From: Hofstenia miamia
Lineage: Eukaryota; Xenacoelomorpha; Acoela
Assembly (NCBI GenBank): GCA_004352715.1
Contig: SCFE01000005.1
Span: forward strand, 2,511,523 to 2,575,522
DNA length: 64,000 nt
Direction of reading: 5' to 3'
Below are positions 39,161-50,839 of this stretch, piece by piece. Made by a program: the position numbers and the translations under genes. How positions within the stretch are numbered: the stretch's first letter is position 1; each line of letters starts with the position of its first letter. The notes beneath the pieces were generated by a model. That model saw only the letters and a list, made by a program, of their open reading frames with translations, made no database searches and had not been told where the DNA came from.

Positions 39161-39436
39161 ACATGGACCATATATTTCTTCGCAACCCAAAGAATCTAAC
39201 GGTTCTCCTCGGTTCTAAAGCTGAATTGCAATGTCAACCACCTGCATCTGTTCCTTCATCAAAAGTTAAATGGAAGCGAAACGGAGAATTAGTCGTTGGA
39301 GAACGATTTCATATTAAAGATCTCGGCAGTCTTGTCATTGACGATATCCAAAGGCAAGATGAAGGGCGTTATATTTGCGAGGCTAACAACAGTATATATT
39401 CAAGGCAGAGCCTTTCAGCTGTCCTCCAAGTTAAAG
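39161..39436 (+). CDS. unc5: UNC5-type netrin receptor, exon encoding Ig domain 2
   Basis: Seen: a 276-nt exon after the acceptor TTGTTTAG (39153-39160), ending AAAG before GTGACT at 39437; phase 1 at both ends. It encodes a complete I-type Ig domain of about 90 residues: HIFLRNPKNLTVLLGSKAEL, the first Ig cysteine in LQCQPP, the core Trp in VKWKRNGELV, then SLVIDDIQRQDEGRYICEA, with the DxGxYxC signature and the second cysteine. Order and linker fit UNC5 Ig2, part of the netrin-binding ectodomain. The open frame reads on into the intron at both sides, but that extra sequence is not conserved protein. The domain alone could come from many Ig proteins; assignment rests on its place between a UNC5-like Ig1 and TSP repeats. 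Confidence 0.9.
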
Positions 39437-40639
39437 GTGACTTTGTGTTATTTTATTTTAAGAGCTTATTTTGGTTTGAAATATTTCTTTTGTAAGCATT
39501 TGAAAATTCAAAATACGTAATTTTTTGCAACAAATTATGTTCAAATAACAGACTCGTTGTTATGGATTTTGAATGCAACACAACATGAGGAATAGGGGCA
39601 CAAAATCACATGCGAAAAAGTTAAAAGGTGTTTTACTTTCTAAAAAAAGGCTTAAATTTTTGCCTGCATCTCTGTAAAACACTAAAGCATGGTTTAGAAA
39701 AGCCTGCTAGCTTATACAGAATAGCACACGTTTCAGATCTACAAGTGGGGCTATTTCTTCTTGGTCCAACTCAGCACAAAAAGAAATCTTCCAAATCTGA
39801 ACAATTCTTCTCTATCTGACCCAACTAAGCAGTTCAAAATTTTCAAATTCAATTGTTTTGATGACGTCATCCTCCCCTGATGTATTGAATGCTTATAAAA
39901 TAGGTCTTAAAATAGATTGCATCAAAGCCCTTAATTTCTTGAGAAATAAAATCTTATTTTAGGATAAAAAATAGCATCATTTTATTAATTTTGTCAACTA
40001 ACGAACCCAAACTAATCTTCCGGAAAACTTAACCCAACGCGACCCATTAGCTTTTCTAAAAAACTCACTGTCGTCAAAGCGGGATTCAACCCAACGCATT
40101 AGTCGAACTAGCCCATGTGCAAAAATATCTCTATTGTGCGATTTATAACTCTACAGTCCTGTATTTTGTCAATTGTGTAAGACAGCAGTTATTAGCTATT
40201 TTGTTGTGTCAGTTGCAGTGCTGCCATAGTAAAATAGGTCACAAATTTAGTCGATCATGGTGGTTCATATCAACCTGTAATAGGTCGAATATATACATAC
40301 ATAGTATAAAACATGAAAAACGGCGAAAAACAAATATACATTCTCAGCAAATTGAGAGCAGAATAACAAGAAATTTGTATCTAACCTATAAATGCATTGT
40401 AATACATTATTGGGTTATTCATATCAATACACTGTATTTTTGTTCTAGTTTTGATATATTTGTATCCTTTGTCGTCTGCTTGTTTATATTGAGTGAACGA
40501 AAACTTTTCATACGTAATTGGTCATGGTGAGATCTCATAGATATTTGACAATGTTGACTCATATTAAAAAATCACACATATTTACAAATACGATCATTGA
40601 TGAATGATTTTGACAATTGATTTACATAGCATAGGGGAG

Positions 40640-41035
40640 AACGGGGTAAGTTGATACCAGGTGCAAGTTGATACCATGCTTTATTAAGAAAAATAACAAG
40701 TGTATTCAATTGTCACTCTCTTGCGTTTAAAAACAGACAAACGATAAGTAAATTAATATCCTTATATAAAGTGTTGTAATATAAGTTAGAGGTGAGTTAA
40801 ATTCTTTTCAATATTTACATATAGCATTATTTATTTTTGCATCGAGTAATATTTGTCTCAATATACGATAACTGTACATGATTTGGGTAAATATATATTG
40901 TTGTGTAAAACCTTTGATTGTTAAGGTTTTTATTTAATACAAAACGTTTTACTCTGATAAAGGTTTTAAAGAATGATTTAGTTCAGGTAAATTATCAAGG
41001 CCAGGCCATGTTGATACTAACTGAGTTCATTGGAT
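40640..41035. repeat. Repeats of aagttgatac
   Basis: gggtaagttgatacc and gtgcaagttgatacc stand side by side at 40646-40675, with a weaker copy at about 41009. They likely form one end of a dispersed element whose other end is near the 41822 hairpin, now split by a MITE and the assembly gap. Confidence 0.45.
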
Positions 41036-41098
41036 ATATTTGCTTGGTATATGGAGAGTCGTAAAAAAATAAACGTCAAGGCGAAGAATGGATGCAAT

Positions 41099-41591
41099 CA
41101 GACTTGTCAACGAGCCGTAATTTCTAAGCTCGGCTNNNNNNNNNNNNNNNNNNNNNNNNNNNNNNNNNNNNNNNNNNNNNNNNNNNNNNNNNNNNNNNNN
41201 NNNNNNNNNNNNNNNNNNNNNNNNNNNNNNNNNNNNNNNNNNNNNNNNNNNNNNNNNNNNNNNNNNNNNNNNNNNNNNNNNNNNNNNNNNNNNNNNNNNN
41301 NNNNNNNNNNNNNNNNNNNNNNNNNNNNNNNNNNNNNNNNNNNNNNNNNNNNNNNNNNNNNNNNNNNNNNNNNNNNNNNNNNNNNNNNNNNNNNNNNNNN
41401 NNNNNNNNNNNNNNNNNNNNNNNNNNNNNNNNNNNNNNNNNNNNNNNNNNNNNNNNNNNNNNNNNNNNNNNNNNNNNNNNNNNNNNNNNNNNNNNNNNNN
41501 NNNNNNNNNNNNNNNNNNNNNNNNNNNNNNNNNNNNNNNNNNNNNNNNNNNNNNNNNNNNNNNNNNNNNNNNNNNNNNNNNNNNNNNNNNN
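41099..41591. mobile_element. Second copy of the GGCTC hAT-type MITE, truncated by an assembly gap
   Basis: Bases 41099-41135 match the left end of the element at 17838 (cagacttgtcaacgagccg, then taatttcta.gctcggct) almost exactly. The sequence is then replaced by N to 41591. The bases after the gap do not show the expected right end, so the boundary is unknown. A GGCTC-repeat-rich element is a plausible cause of the gap. Confidence 0.7.
41136..41591. other. Assembly gap (456 N)
   Basis: Run of N beginning 37 bases into a GGCTC-type MITE in the Ig2-TSP1 intron. Confidence 1.
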
Positions 41592-41821
41592 AAGCCATCC
41601 AATCAATGTTTGTTATGGATGTATGTAGAATGTGTGGACGACTGCAATTTTTATATTTGTCACATTTGTGAAGACCTATCTAATTGATTTTGTGTTTTTG
41701 TGCATTTGGCCCATAATAAAACTACGTAATTTCTTCGTTAAATTAATTTAAAATTTTAATTAATTAATTTTGATGAATTAGTTAATTTTTTTGTAACCAA
41801 TTGACTGTTATCTATCTACAT

Positions 41822-41859
41822 AGTATCAACTTGCCAAGTATTTGGGGCAAGTTGATACT
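41822..41859. repeat. Perfect 14-bp hairpin with 10-base loop
   Basis: agtatcaacttgcc (41822-41835) and ggcaagttgatact (41846-41859) are exact complements around the loop aagtatttgg. The same word, aagttgatacc, is repeated in direct orientation at 40648-40675, and a variant (gttgatac) lies near 41009. Confidence 0.85.
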
Positions 41860-42184
41860 TTGGGTAAAGCAATTAGTCGGACTGTAACGCCAAGAGATGA
41901 TAACCTGCCGTTCAGTGATTAATGGACCTACTTTCGGAATTGTCCAATAGTCCTAATAACATATTGATATTTTTTTAAAGATTCTTTTTTATGGCAGACC
42001 AACAAAAGATTTTTACAGCTTCAAAGATGATCTGCCCACATATTATCAAACACAATTCTTTTTTCAATTGTTAGCTTTAAGAATATGAATTTCCCCTAAT
42101 TAACTAATTAAATGATGTATTCATTTGAAATAGGCTTTCTGTCCGTTGTTTACATTATTTGACAATATGAAAATTGATGTTTAG

Positions 42185-42352
42185 TTAATGGGAAATGGTC
42201 TCCGTGGAGTAACTGGAGCAAATGCGACAAAGAATGTGGTAAAGGATACCGGCATCGTAAAAGGAAATGCAACAACCCTCGTCCCAATAAACATGGAAGT
42301 TCTTGTCGCGGGAAGGCTGAAGAGAAATCCTCATGTAGTTCGATTTGTCCAG
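42185..42352 (+). CDS. unc5: UNC5-type netrin receptor, exon encoding thrombospondin type-1 repeat 1
   Basis: Seen: a 168-nt exon after the acceptor GTTTAG (AG 42183-42184), ending CCAG before GTAATA at 42353. The split Val codon from the Ig2 exon leads into NGKWSPWSNWSKCDKECGKG, then six cysteines in all (SKC, KEC, RKC, SSC, SSC, SIC) over about 55 residues. WSPWSNW is the WxxWxxW motif that is C-mannosylated in TSP1 repeats. Vertebrate UNC5 has the equivalent VDGSWSPWSKWS at the same Ig2-TSP boundary. Both borders are phase 1. The exon is visibly more GC-rich than its surroundings. An ATG-starting frame across the same bases (42188-42400) is a different, non-coding frame. A Tc1-like transposon begins 332 bp downstream. 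Confidence 0.9.
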
Positions 42353-42684
42353 GTAATAAATATCTTTCCAATAATATTTTTTACATTAGAACTTCCTTGA
42401 GGATAGTTTATTTCTGTGATGATAATTTATTATGATACATAATCCATCATTTGAAACCTAGGTGGAAAGTGGCAAAAGTGCAATGTACTGCATGGTTTTT
42501 TATAAGCAATTCATCTATATATAACAGATTACAATGTTATTAGTTACATTATAGCACAAAATGCAGATCTTAGTATTATTAAAAAAAATTGATATTATTT
42601 TGAAACTAATTTTTTTTAGCAAAGTTAATCTATGTCTAGGAACTATGGGAAATTACTGAAGTTGTACTTGTTGTTTCAAATATA

Positions 42685-43965
42685 GTTGGCTGCAAAAAAA
42701 TGAGACTAGAAAAAAGGCATATTATGAATGAACTACTGAACGTAACAACTCAAGAAAGGTAAGATTTTAAAGATACATTAAAGGACTATAAGTAAAAAGC
42801 ATCAAAGTCTAATTTGTTTTCCTCGTGTAGAAATAACTTCATTCAAACGAACTGAAACTTCATTCAATAAATTGGACTTCATTTCAGATGTCAAAATGTG
42901 TTGACTTTCTTGGATTTTTTCTTTTAAATCGGATATATTTTTCGGATTTTTCTTCTCAACGTCATTTTTCAATATCTACCACACGTTTTCGATTGGAGAA
43001 AGATCAGCAGAACTTGGTGGCGATTGCAAAAACTGGATATTATTTTCAGAAAACCAATTTTTTTTCTTTGCTGACGTGTGCGGGGTTGCTCCGTCCTGTT
43101 GGAGTATCCATCCATCATCATATAAAGCATCAGCATAAGGCATAAATTCAGCTATAATTTGGCAATATCTTTGACTGTCGATTGTGGCTTTTCCGTCTAA
43201 AATTTTCAAATAAAACCCACGATAGGAAAGTGCTCCCCAAACCATAATTTTTTGGTCGAACTTTGGAACCGCTTTTGTAGGTCTTGGACATTTCTTTGAC
43301 AACCACACTTGTACTTTGTTTCTGTGTAGTTGAAGCACGCACTCATCAGTTATCCAAACATCTTCAAAAGTGTAGTCTCTCGAAACTTTCGAAATTTAAT
43401 CTTTTTCTTGATGTTATTTTGTAATCAGAAGTCGATTTTTTCTGCCAATTTTTGTAACTCCACTTTTTTCAGTGTTCTCTGAACTGTGGTTTCGTGCACA
43501 GAGATGTCGGCTTCAGTTTGAAGTCGGTTTGCAATTTTTTTCCCAGAAATATAGGGATTTTTGAGAGCAATTGCGACTGTTTTCTGAATGAATTTTCCAA
43601 TAATTTTTCGAGGGCGTCCACTTCCTTTTCTTCTTTTGAGAGATTCTCCTTGTCGAATTTTTTTCAGCTTTCGAAAATAAGTTGATCGAGAAATTTGCGA
43701 TGTCGCAAAGGCGTTTTCAAGCTGTTCCAACGTTTCCATTCCGAAGAAATCAAGTAGAAACTTTGCAAAGCAAAACAATTTGTTTGATGTTTTCGAATAA
43801 TTACGAAGTACCAGTTTAATTAATTAACTTTTTTGTTTGACCATTTTAAAGTTCACAAAATTCTCGTTGTCTTTTATTTTTATAGTTTTCCTCTAAAACG
43901 TCTCAATACGTTTCCACAAAGCGTGAAAAAATAGGTGTTCAGTCTCATTTTTTTTAGCAGCCAAC
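42685..43965 (-). mobile_element. Tc1-like DNA transposon with inverted repeats and TA duplication
   Basis: Ends gttggctgcaaaaaaatgag (left) and the complement ctcattttttttagcagccaac (right, differing by a short insertion in the A run), each flanked by TA (42683-42684 and 43966-43967). Total length 1281 bp, typical of Tc1. It carries one transposase ORF on the minus strand. It sits in the UNC5 intron just after TSP1 repeat 1, in the opposite orientation to the gene. Confidence 0.9.
42802..43739 (-). pseudogene. Tc1-like transposase, nearly full length, DD34E triad intact
   Basis: Seen on the minus strand: METLEQLENAF from 43739, an HTH head with ISRSTYFRKLKK, the basic GRPRK hook (GSGRPRKIIG), and a second HTH ending VELQKLAEKIDF and a TGA at 43425-43427. 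After a one-base frame change the catalytic domain follows: WITDECVLQL (Asp 1), KIMVWGALSYRGF, ILQQDGATPHTS (Asp 2) and SADLSPIENVW (Glu), with 34 residues between Asp 2 and Glu. Then one TAG (42976-42978) and an otherwise open tail LKNDVEKKNPKNISDLKEKI to a TGA at 42802. About 312 codons, close to the family's 340. Two stops and one frameshift are the only visible lesions, so it is a recent insertion. Confidence 0.88.
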
Positions 43966-44190
43966 TATATTTGATCCGACGATCGTAACATATTTTATAT
44001 TTATTGTCAATGTCTTAGTTGCTCATGGTAATTTCACAAAATACAATTTCAACAACTTACTTGTTTACGTACTAAATTGCTTAAAGCAGGCAAAGAAACC
44101 CTTTTATTGTGGTTAGGTATTGTAACGTGTCTGTATAAGATTGAATATTTGACACAATTTTAAAACTTGTATCTAAGCTTCCTAAAATAC

Positions 44191-44559
44191 CAGTGGCATC
44201 ACTGTGGGGATGTGCTCGCATCGGGCTCCCCAAATGGCAATAAAATTTATTATTCTAAAAAATAGAAATAATGCTTATTATAAACAATTTTAAGCAAATT
44301 TGGAATTTGGAGCCCTTTAGGGCCCAACATAACAAAGTAATTATATACATGTAAATAAAGCAAAATTTGAGTAAAACTAAAAATATATCTTTAATACATA
44401 ATTTTACATATTTTGGAGACTCACTAATTATGCAGGTACAAAATATTTAGGTAAAAGGATCCAGTTTACACCGAAACGGTTACTGTTAATTTAGTACGTG
44501 TGTAAGTGCCCCGTATTGACGTTTCGCACTGGGCCCCTAAGCTTACAGTGACGCCACTG
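44191..44559. mobile_element. hAT-type MITE with perfect 8-bp target duplication
   Basis: Ends cagtggcatcactg and cagtgacgccactg (13 of 14 complementary), flanked by taaaatac at 44183-44190 and again at 44560-44567. Length 369 bp. The CAGTGGCG-type terminus is common in hAT elements. No open frame. It lies 226 bp from the Tc1-like element. Confidence 0.88.
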
Positions 44560-47500
44560 TAAAATACTAGATATACTTAGGGTGTATCACAATATGATAA
44601 TGAAGATCATTTGTCTCATAGAGACAGGTTCAAAATTCCACTTAGTAGTTCTTTGGAATAATAAAGGCAGCCATAATATGTTATTAAAATAAATAATACC
44701 TAAACACCATTATTGCCGTCAAATGGCAAATCACCTTATGTACAGAAAGTGTCTGGTAAACCCACTTACATATAGTTCATGTTTTGACCATAATTTTATA
44801 ATTTTTGTTGATTGACTTGCCATGAAACATTTCGGAAATTAAGCGTTCTGTAGGTTTATTTGCCATACTAAGCCATAGATTGTGTAGTAGAAGCAAATAA
44901 TCCGATAAGCTTGTAATTGAAAAATTTGCAGATAAGGTGGTTTGCCAAAGACGGCAGAATAATCTCTTCATTTTTTACAAACAATTTTTAGTGTTTTTAT
45001 ACACTAATTTAAGGAGGAAATGCGGATGCACCCCCGCGATTGAGGTCAGGAAATGGAAACGTATAGATTTTTTTTTAAAAATTTAAAATGTAATAAACTG
45101 TTTTACTAAAAATATTTAAATATATTTGGTGATATTTATATAGTATCTTCTGATTCTTTCTCAGAATCAGAAGTGCGCGCACTGTTTATCTGAAATAGCT
45201 GGTGCTAATATTTTAAATTGCAGAATATTTTACTAGAAATAATTTATAATCCTCCTCTCATGCAGAACTGTTGTGGCAGTGTTTCCGCGTCCTTTGCGAT
45301 GAGAATGAAATTTGAAAAACTGTATTATTAAAGACAAGGCCACTCTTTCTCCAAAATGACGTATTAATCTGGATTAGCCAACGTTCCTTAATTGTTAATT
45401 CCAAATATTTCACACTTCGTATTATTAATGCTACATATTGACAGGAATGCTTGTCCATTTAATTCACAAGACATCCTATTTTCGTACATGTAGCTCTTTA
45501 CTAATTTGCAACGTTGATTAAATTAATGCAATTTAAAGAGAAATAACACTCATATTTCCATCTCTATATACGCGTTTCGTTCTCTACTGTCGTTACTTTT
45601 TTAAATAGGTTTTACTTTTCAATGATTACTATGTGCACGTTATTGGACGTTTCAAATTGTGTGTAAACAACGCCAAGTTAGTGTTATTCGCCAATATATG
45701 GAAGCTTTGGTTGCTTAAATACTATTTGAGAGGTTCTCACATTTTTTGAATATATTTTTGGAAGAAAAATAAGCCTAGAAGTGAAAAATCTGTTTCAAAG
45801 CGTCATTCTCAAAAATTAACTTTTATTTGGTGATAAAAAAATATAAAATGCGTACTATGTGTGATTTGTATTGTCTATGAATGTATGCTTGTTGTTTAAA
45901 AGTAAGGCTTGAAACATCGTCGTAAGGGCAAACATTTCTCAAATAGGTGATGCATTTATTGTTTGGAGTATTCAAGTTAGAATTTAATGAAGTTGATTCT
46001 ACTTTAAACAAGCAGTTTGATTTCACGCTTGCTTCATTTATTATATTACAAGCACCTAGCATGCTAGTGTTAACTATGCTTTAGTTTGTAAATAGCGTTT
46101 GGAAAATACATAAAATTTAACGATCGATGAAGTGTTAAACCGTATGGTTTGCATAGTTTACTGGTCCCCGCTGAAAGTGTGCAGCGCTAAGTGAATTGAA
46201 AACCTCAGTGTATATGCTGTTTCGCTTATAATCAATTGCATACTTAATTCAGTACTTTCGAATTCATTACCACTGCATAAAAAATTTACCACACTGAATC
46301 ATCGCACGCATCGATTTCATACTGTAAATAGACATTTTTAATGCAAGTAAATTAATTGCATTAATTTGATTTAAAACAGATCAAATATTTGAAAACGTAA
46401 AATAATGACTCTGTATAATTATTCATTTTTTAAAATATATTTACAAAAGGATTGATAAAATGTTAAATTGTATTGATTAGCCCATTCGCCTCTTTTACAA
46501 GCTATAATGTTTGCTGGAACCGCGTTAACAATTTTCATTCTGTCCCATACCGTTATCACTTTTCAAAAACAGCGACTTTTATGCCTGATAACTTACTTTA
46601 TTTCAAATTAATATTCAGGAATACGAGAACTTCGAATTAACTGTGGCCAAAATATTTCTCAAAATGTTAACTGATAGTTTCAAAAATATTTGTTGGCATT
46701 GTGCATATTTTTATATTTCAACCGTGATGTATCTTGTCAATAATAGTTATTCTATATTGTTGTTTACTCCATATAAATATAAAAAAAATTGTATTTACAA
46801 AATTTATAGGACTTTTGTTTCTCATATCTATAATCGCTTGAAAAGTGGTGTTGATATGTTTGATGAAAATCTGTTGAAATTTTCTAGCTGGAAAACAAAC
46901 GATCTGTAGACTCTTCGTTTCTTTTATATTCTCGTACGTGTGACATGCAACAATTGACATATTATTTTAAAAAACGGATGTAAATTGGACAAAATCAATT
47001 TTTTGAAGAATCTTTTTCGCTTGATAAGAACTATATTTGAAGTAGTCTTCAGCAACCAAAAATCAAGAAAAGTATCTCATATGCTGCCTTTGCACCAAAT
47101 TTATAACGAATCCCAAAACCATCAAGTGTTCATCAATCACGTAGAAATTTGTTGTCTGTTGCAAAATTTTGGCCCAATTTTTTTATCAATTTTATCATTT
47201 CTCACTATATTGCTTGCAAAGCAACATCATACAGAGGCTGTTCTATATAGCTTTACGTTCTTGCTTTGAATGTTGTTTTGAGTAATTGCATTTTTATCCG
47301 TATATTGTACATGTACGTATAAATAAAAAAACTATTTTTAATAGATATCTTGTAAGTTTTGATTTCAATGATCAATTATGAGCTACAGTATACATAGTTT
47401 ATGTATTTTAATAAATATTTCTATTGTTTACAAGAATATATTCTTTATAAATAAATGTTTTTGAAATGTCCGTTTATTTTTTTTTGGTAATAATATGCTT

Positions 47501-48196
47501 TTAACAAATGTTGAAAGAAGTTCGAAATCGCGTATTGTTTCCGACGTCATGATAAGGGTTAAAGCCTATTTTCTGCTGCAGATTTTAATTCCATCTAAAA
47601 TTATTCAGTTAACCCATAGAAAATCACCAATTAGATGTTATTTACAATACTTCAACAGATGGTTAAGTTTTAACCTTTAGTGGTGTTGGCTGGAAGTAAT
47701 ACGTACTAAGAATTGCTATAAATCTATGCAAAAATGATTTGTGAACTTGGACTCCCTCGTGTAATGGAGTCACCAGACCTGCAATTAATTATTGTTAACA
47801 GTACCTTTATAAGGTTTGATTTTTCAAGGCATACATATTCAGTTAGCAGCACTTGTCTGCTAATCATAATGACGTAAATAACATACTTATAGGCAGACCT
47901 TCGTAGTAAGTATTGTCATGTTAAATTTTAACAACATGCGAGCTAATCGATTTGTTTTCTTCTTAAATGCTGCGAGGCTTTAATTAACTAAGACTCTTTG
48001 AGAAGAAAATTTTGCTGCTGGACATCAGTCTTGAATTTCAACTACATTCCGCAATTCCCATGCGTGCTGGTTGGCGTGGATTTCTATTTACAACATAGTG
48101 TTGAAATTAATTTTAAATTTTAATCGACATATCTTTGTATAATTATCCCTTTTCTTCTCACAACTTGATCTTGGCGGCATCATCACTTCAGAAAAC

Positions 48197-48600
48197 TCAC
48201 CAATTTCCTGCGAGTCTGGGAGTTTTCCTTAGAACTGTAGCTGTCCTCAACAGTGCTGCCTTCAGTTGTAATACCACCCCTACCCACTTTGATAATTCCA
48301 GTGCTTTCAAGTACCGTTTCTGCTTCTTGCATACTCTTTCTAGTAGTCCAACTACTACTGAAACTACTTCAACTTTCTTCAACTTTCACAATTATTCTAT
48401 ATTTTTTGCCAAATATCTATAGTAATTTATTTTCTTTAACTTGCTTTCAAAATTTTTCTTTCTTTGGTGCCACTATGTCTATCAATGTTCTTACCTGTTC
48501 CCTTTATCTCGACTTACTATGTCGTAGTTTCAATCATCTTGCCTCTCTGTATGTTGAAGTCTCACAGTATCTAGAATCACTTATTCTTTGACTTTCTGTG
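48197..48600 (-). pseudogene. Non-LTR retrotransposon C-terminal fragment
   Basis: On the minus strand, 48382 back to 48197 reads KKVEVVSVVVGLLERVCKKQ, then KRYLKALEL, QLKAALLRTATVLRK. Just upstream, in other frames, is DIVAPKKEKF. This is the stereotyped tail of many invertebrate reverse transcriptases (DIAVPxD, then KVEVVPVVVGALG, then LQKAALLGTARILRK). Frameshifts and stops break it and no polymerase motifs remain. Which LINE clade it belongs to cannot be told. Confidence 0.65.
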
Positions 48601-48949
48601 GTTTATGCTTGTACCATTTAGGTACATTTGAATCGAATCATGTTCAAAAACGTAAGAACACACTTAAAGAGAAATTTCACTAACAATAAACACTCAGCAT
48701 TTGTGACCTTACCCTGTTACTGGCACTAATTAATTAACATAGTAAAGATGGACTTCGACGAGAACGAAAGTCATTCAGTCAATATTCTTTGTGATTCAAA
48801 CTCAATTTCAGAGACAAATAATTTATAATTTTATTGTGAATACACAAATCCAACGTTGAGTTTTGAACGAGAGAATGCTGGAATGTGACGTTTTATGCTT
48901 AATTTAATGACTGAACGTGAATACCTAATTGGTATAGAATACACCAAAG

Positions 48950-49508
48950 CCTACCTTAATCACGGCCTGGCCCATTTGCAATATTAAAGAAATGAAAAGT
49001 AGCAATAAATATTCTTGCAAGTAGGAAATTAGTGTCCAAATATGCAATACAAAGAATATAAAAAATTCCCATCAAATTTGCGGAGTTACAACCATTGCAT
49101 TTTCTTGGCAACAAAAAAATGGTTCACCAAACAATTAAAGGTTTTCACAAGCAAAGAAGTAAGTTAAATTTATAGAAATATCTCATCTCAAAGTAGAAAG
49201 GTTAGAGCCACATTTCTGTTTGTGTATATTTATATTCGCTGATTTTTATGAGGTCAAATCATAAATGTTGACATGCAGAAAGATGATTGTTTATTGTTAA
49301 TGGCCTCATTATATTTGAAGGTGGTTTTTGCAATTTTCAAGGAAGCAAACCGCTCCAAAAGGTCCATAGATGTGTACAATAGCTAATTCTTTGATTTGGT
49401 TACTTAAAATGATTTGTTGCATCAAATGTTGGTCTGTGGCGAAGTGTGTTTGCGGCCTCGTTTTTATGAATTTTACTGCAAATCGCCAGGCCGTGATTAC
49501 AGTAGGCA
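48950..49508. mobile_element. Long inverted-repeat element
   Basis: The left arm gcctaccttaatcacggcct (from about 48953) and the right arm aggccgtgattacagtaggc (to about 49506) are inverted repeats with two mismatches, and similarity continues inward (catttgca against tgcagtaaa). Length about 555 bp. No clear target duplication was found, so the superfamily is open. The minus-strand open frame 49309-49578 crosses the right arm and resembles no protein I know. Confidence 0.65.
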
Positions 49509-49667
49509 TTGAATACTCGAATTCACTTTTATTACGAACAGAATATTTTCTTTTATAACTCAGTCTATGTAAAAACATATTAATAATTTTCCATTACATT
49601 GGTTGCAAGGTGTAAAAAATTGCAAATAGAACCTCAAAATATTTTTATATTAGTTATTTGTTGCTAT

Positions 49668-49845
49668 TATGGCTGGGTAAAATCCGATTAATCGGCCAAA
49701 ATTTGAAAACGATTGAGCTCCATAAACATCGTTTAATCGGCTGATGAAATTTTCGTTCTACTTACCATTTTTTGATATATTCCACAAAAAATGAGAATTA
49801 CCTGAGTAATCGAGGTTATTAATGAATATTAAAGTCCCAGGCCTA
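49668..49845. mobile_element. hAT-type MITE, 178 bp
   Basis: Ends tatggctggg and cccaggccta with flanking gttgctat (49660-49667) and gttgttat (49846-49853), one mismatch in 8 bp. The interior has the aatcg-rich subterminal sequence (ccgattaatcggcc) often seen in animal hAT MITEs. Confidence 0.7.
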
Positions 49846-50797
49846 GTTGTTATATAATTATTTAAGAAATGTAGCCTGCATATTACGCCACTACAGTATC
49901 AGTTCTAATACCAATGGTAATTGGTATGTGTTCTGCAAATTTTACTATGATTTTCGTAGTGATATTTTTACATATTTTGTTGATTCAAATCTTAGAGGCA
50001 CTAAATTTATGTACATGTAGTACAACATGTGAATATTTAAAATGCATGCTCAACAATGTACTAATGCCTCATATATCACTAGTTTATGATAGTGAATTGG
50101 TTTTAAATTGCATTACATTCTCATTTTAATTTTTAAAGTTATTAAATAATTCAAAATGTTTTATAATTTTGTAATTTGTTAGAATTCGAGTATTGAACCG
50201 CTTTCATCTTACTTGCTATTTTCTTAAATAGCATCCTCAGTTAAATTCCAAACAAAAAACAATTTTTTTGAATTTTGAAAAGTTTTAGTTTACCATGACT
50301 CAACACTAACAATATTATAGATTTTATTGGTTCAAAATAAATTGTTAATTTGTGACCTTGGTACCTGAGGCGATTCCTGCATATTGCGTTTTGTAAATTA
50401 ATATAGTTTTATTATTAATTCGATTGCTTGTAAATATTGAATTTTGGAAAATTCAGTTAATTGTTTTATTTCATTCCACTTGTACCGGAGCATCTGTAAT
50501 GTGATGTATGGAAGTTGCAGCATAAATTACAATTTTCCCAAATATTTAATAATTTTAAAAGGATTGGTCTCTCGGGAGAGTTTTTCATTGATAATCTAAA
50601 TTAATAAATTCCTCTTGTGATCATAAACAAATAAATACTTTTAATATCTCTCTTCCAATCATTTGCTTTATCTAAAAAACTTTCTCTATTCTATGTTTCT
50701 CCCGCTTCTGTCCATTCTAAAGAATCGTCATTCTTTTAAAATATAGTTTCAACTTTACTTTTTAGCGCTATACATACACATGTGCATACAAATGCAA

Positions 50798-50839
<42 letters not shown>

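Larger units (their letters stand above)
39437..42184 (+). other. UNC5 intron 2.7 kb
   Basis: The intron runs between Ig2 and TSP1 repeat 1. It holds repeats built on the word aagttgatac (from 40648), a hAT-type MITE end at 41099 running into the assembly gap 41136-41591, and a perfect hairpin at 41822-41859. Confidence 0.7.

Noticed and set aside
46643-47269. Two open frames (88 and 94 codons) in a row
   Set aside because: Rich in Ile, Phe, Lys and Asn as expected of random AT-rich sequence, and without domain similarity.
49309-49578. 89-codon minus-strand frame
   Set aside because: It runs across the arm of an inverted-repeat element and resembles no protein family that I know.
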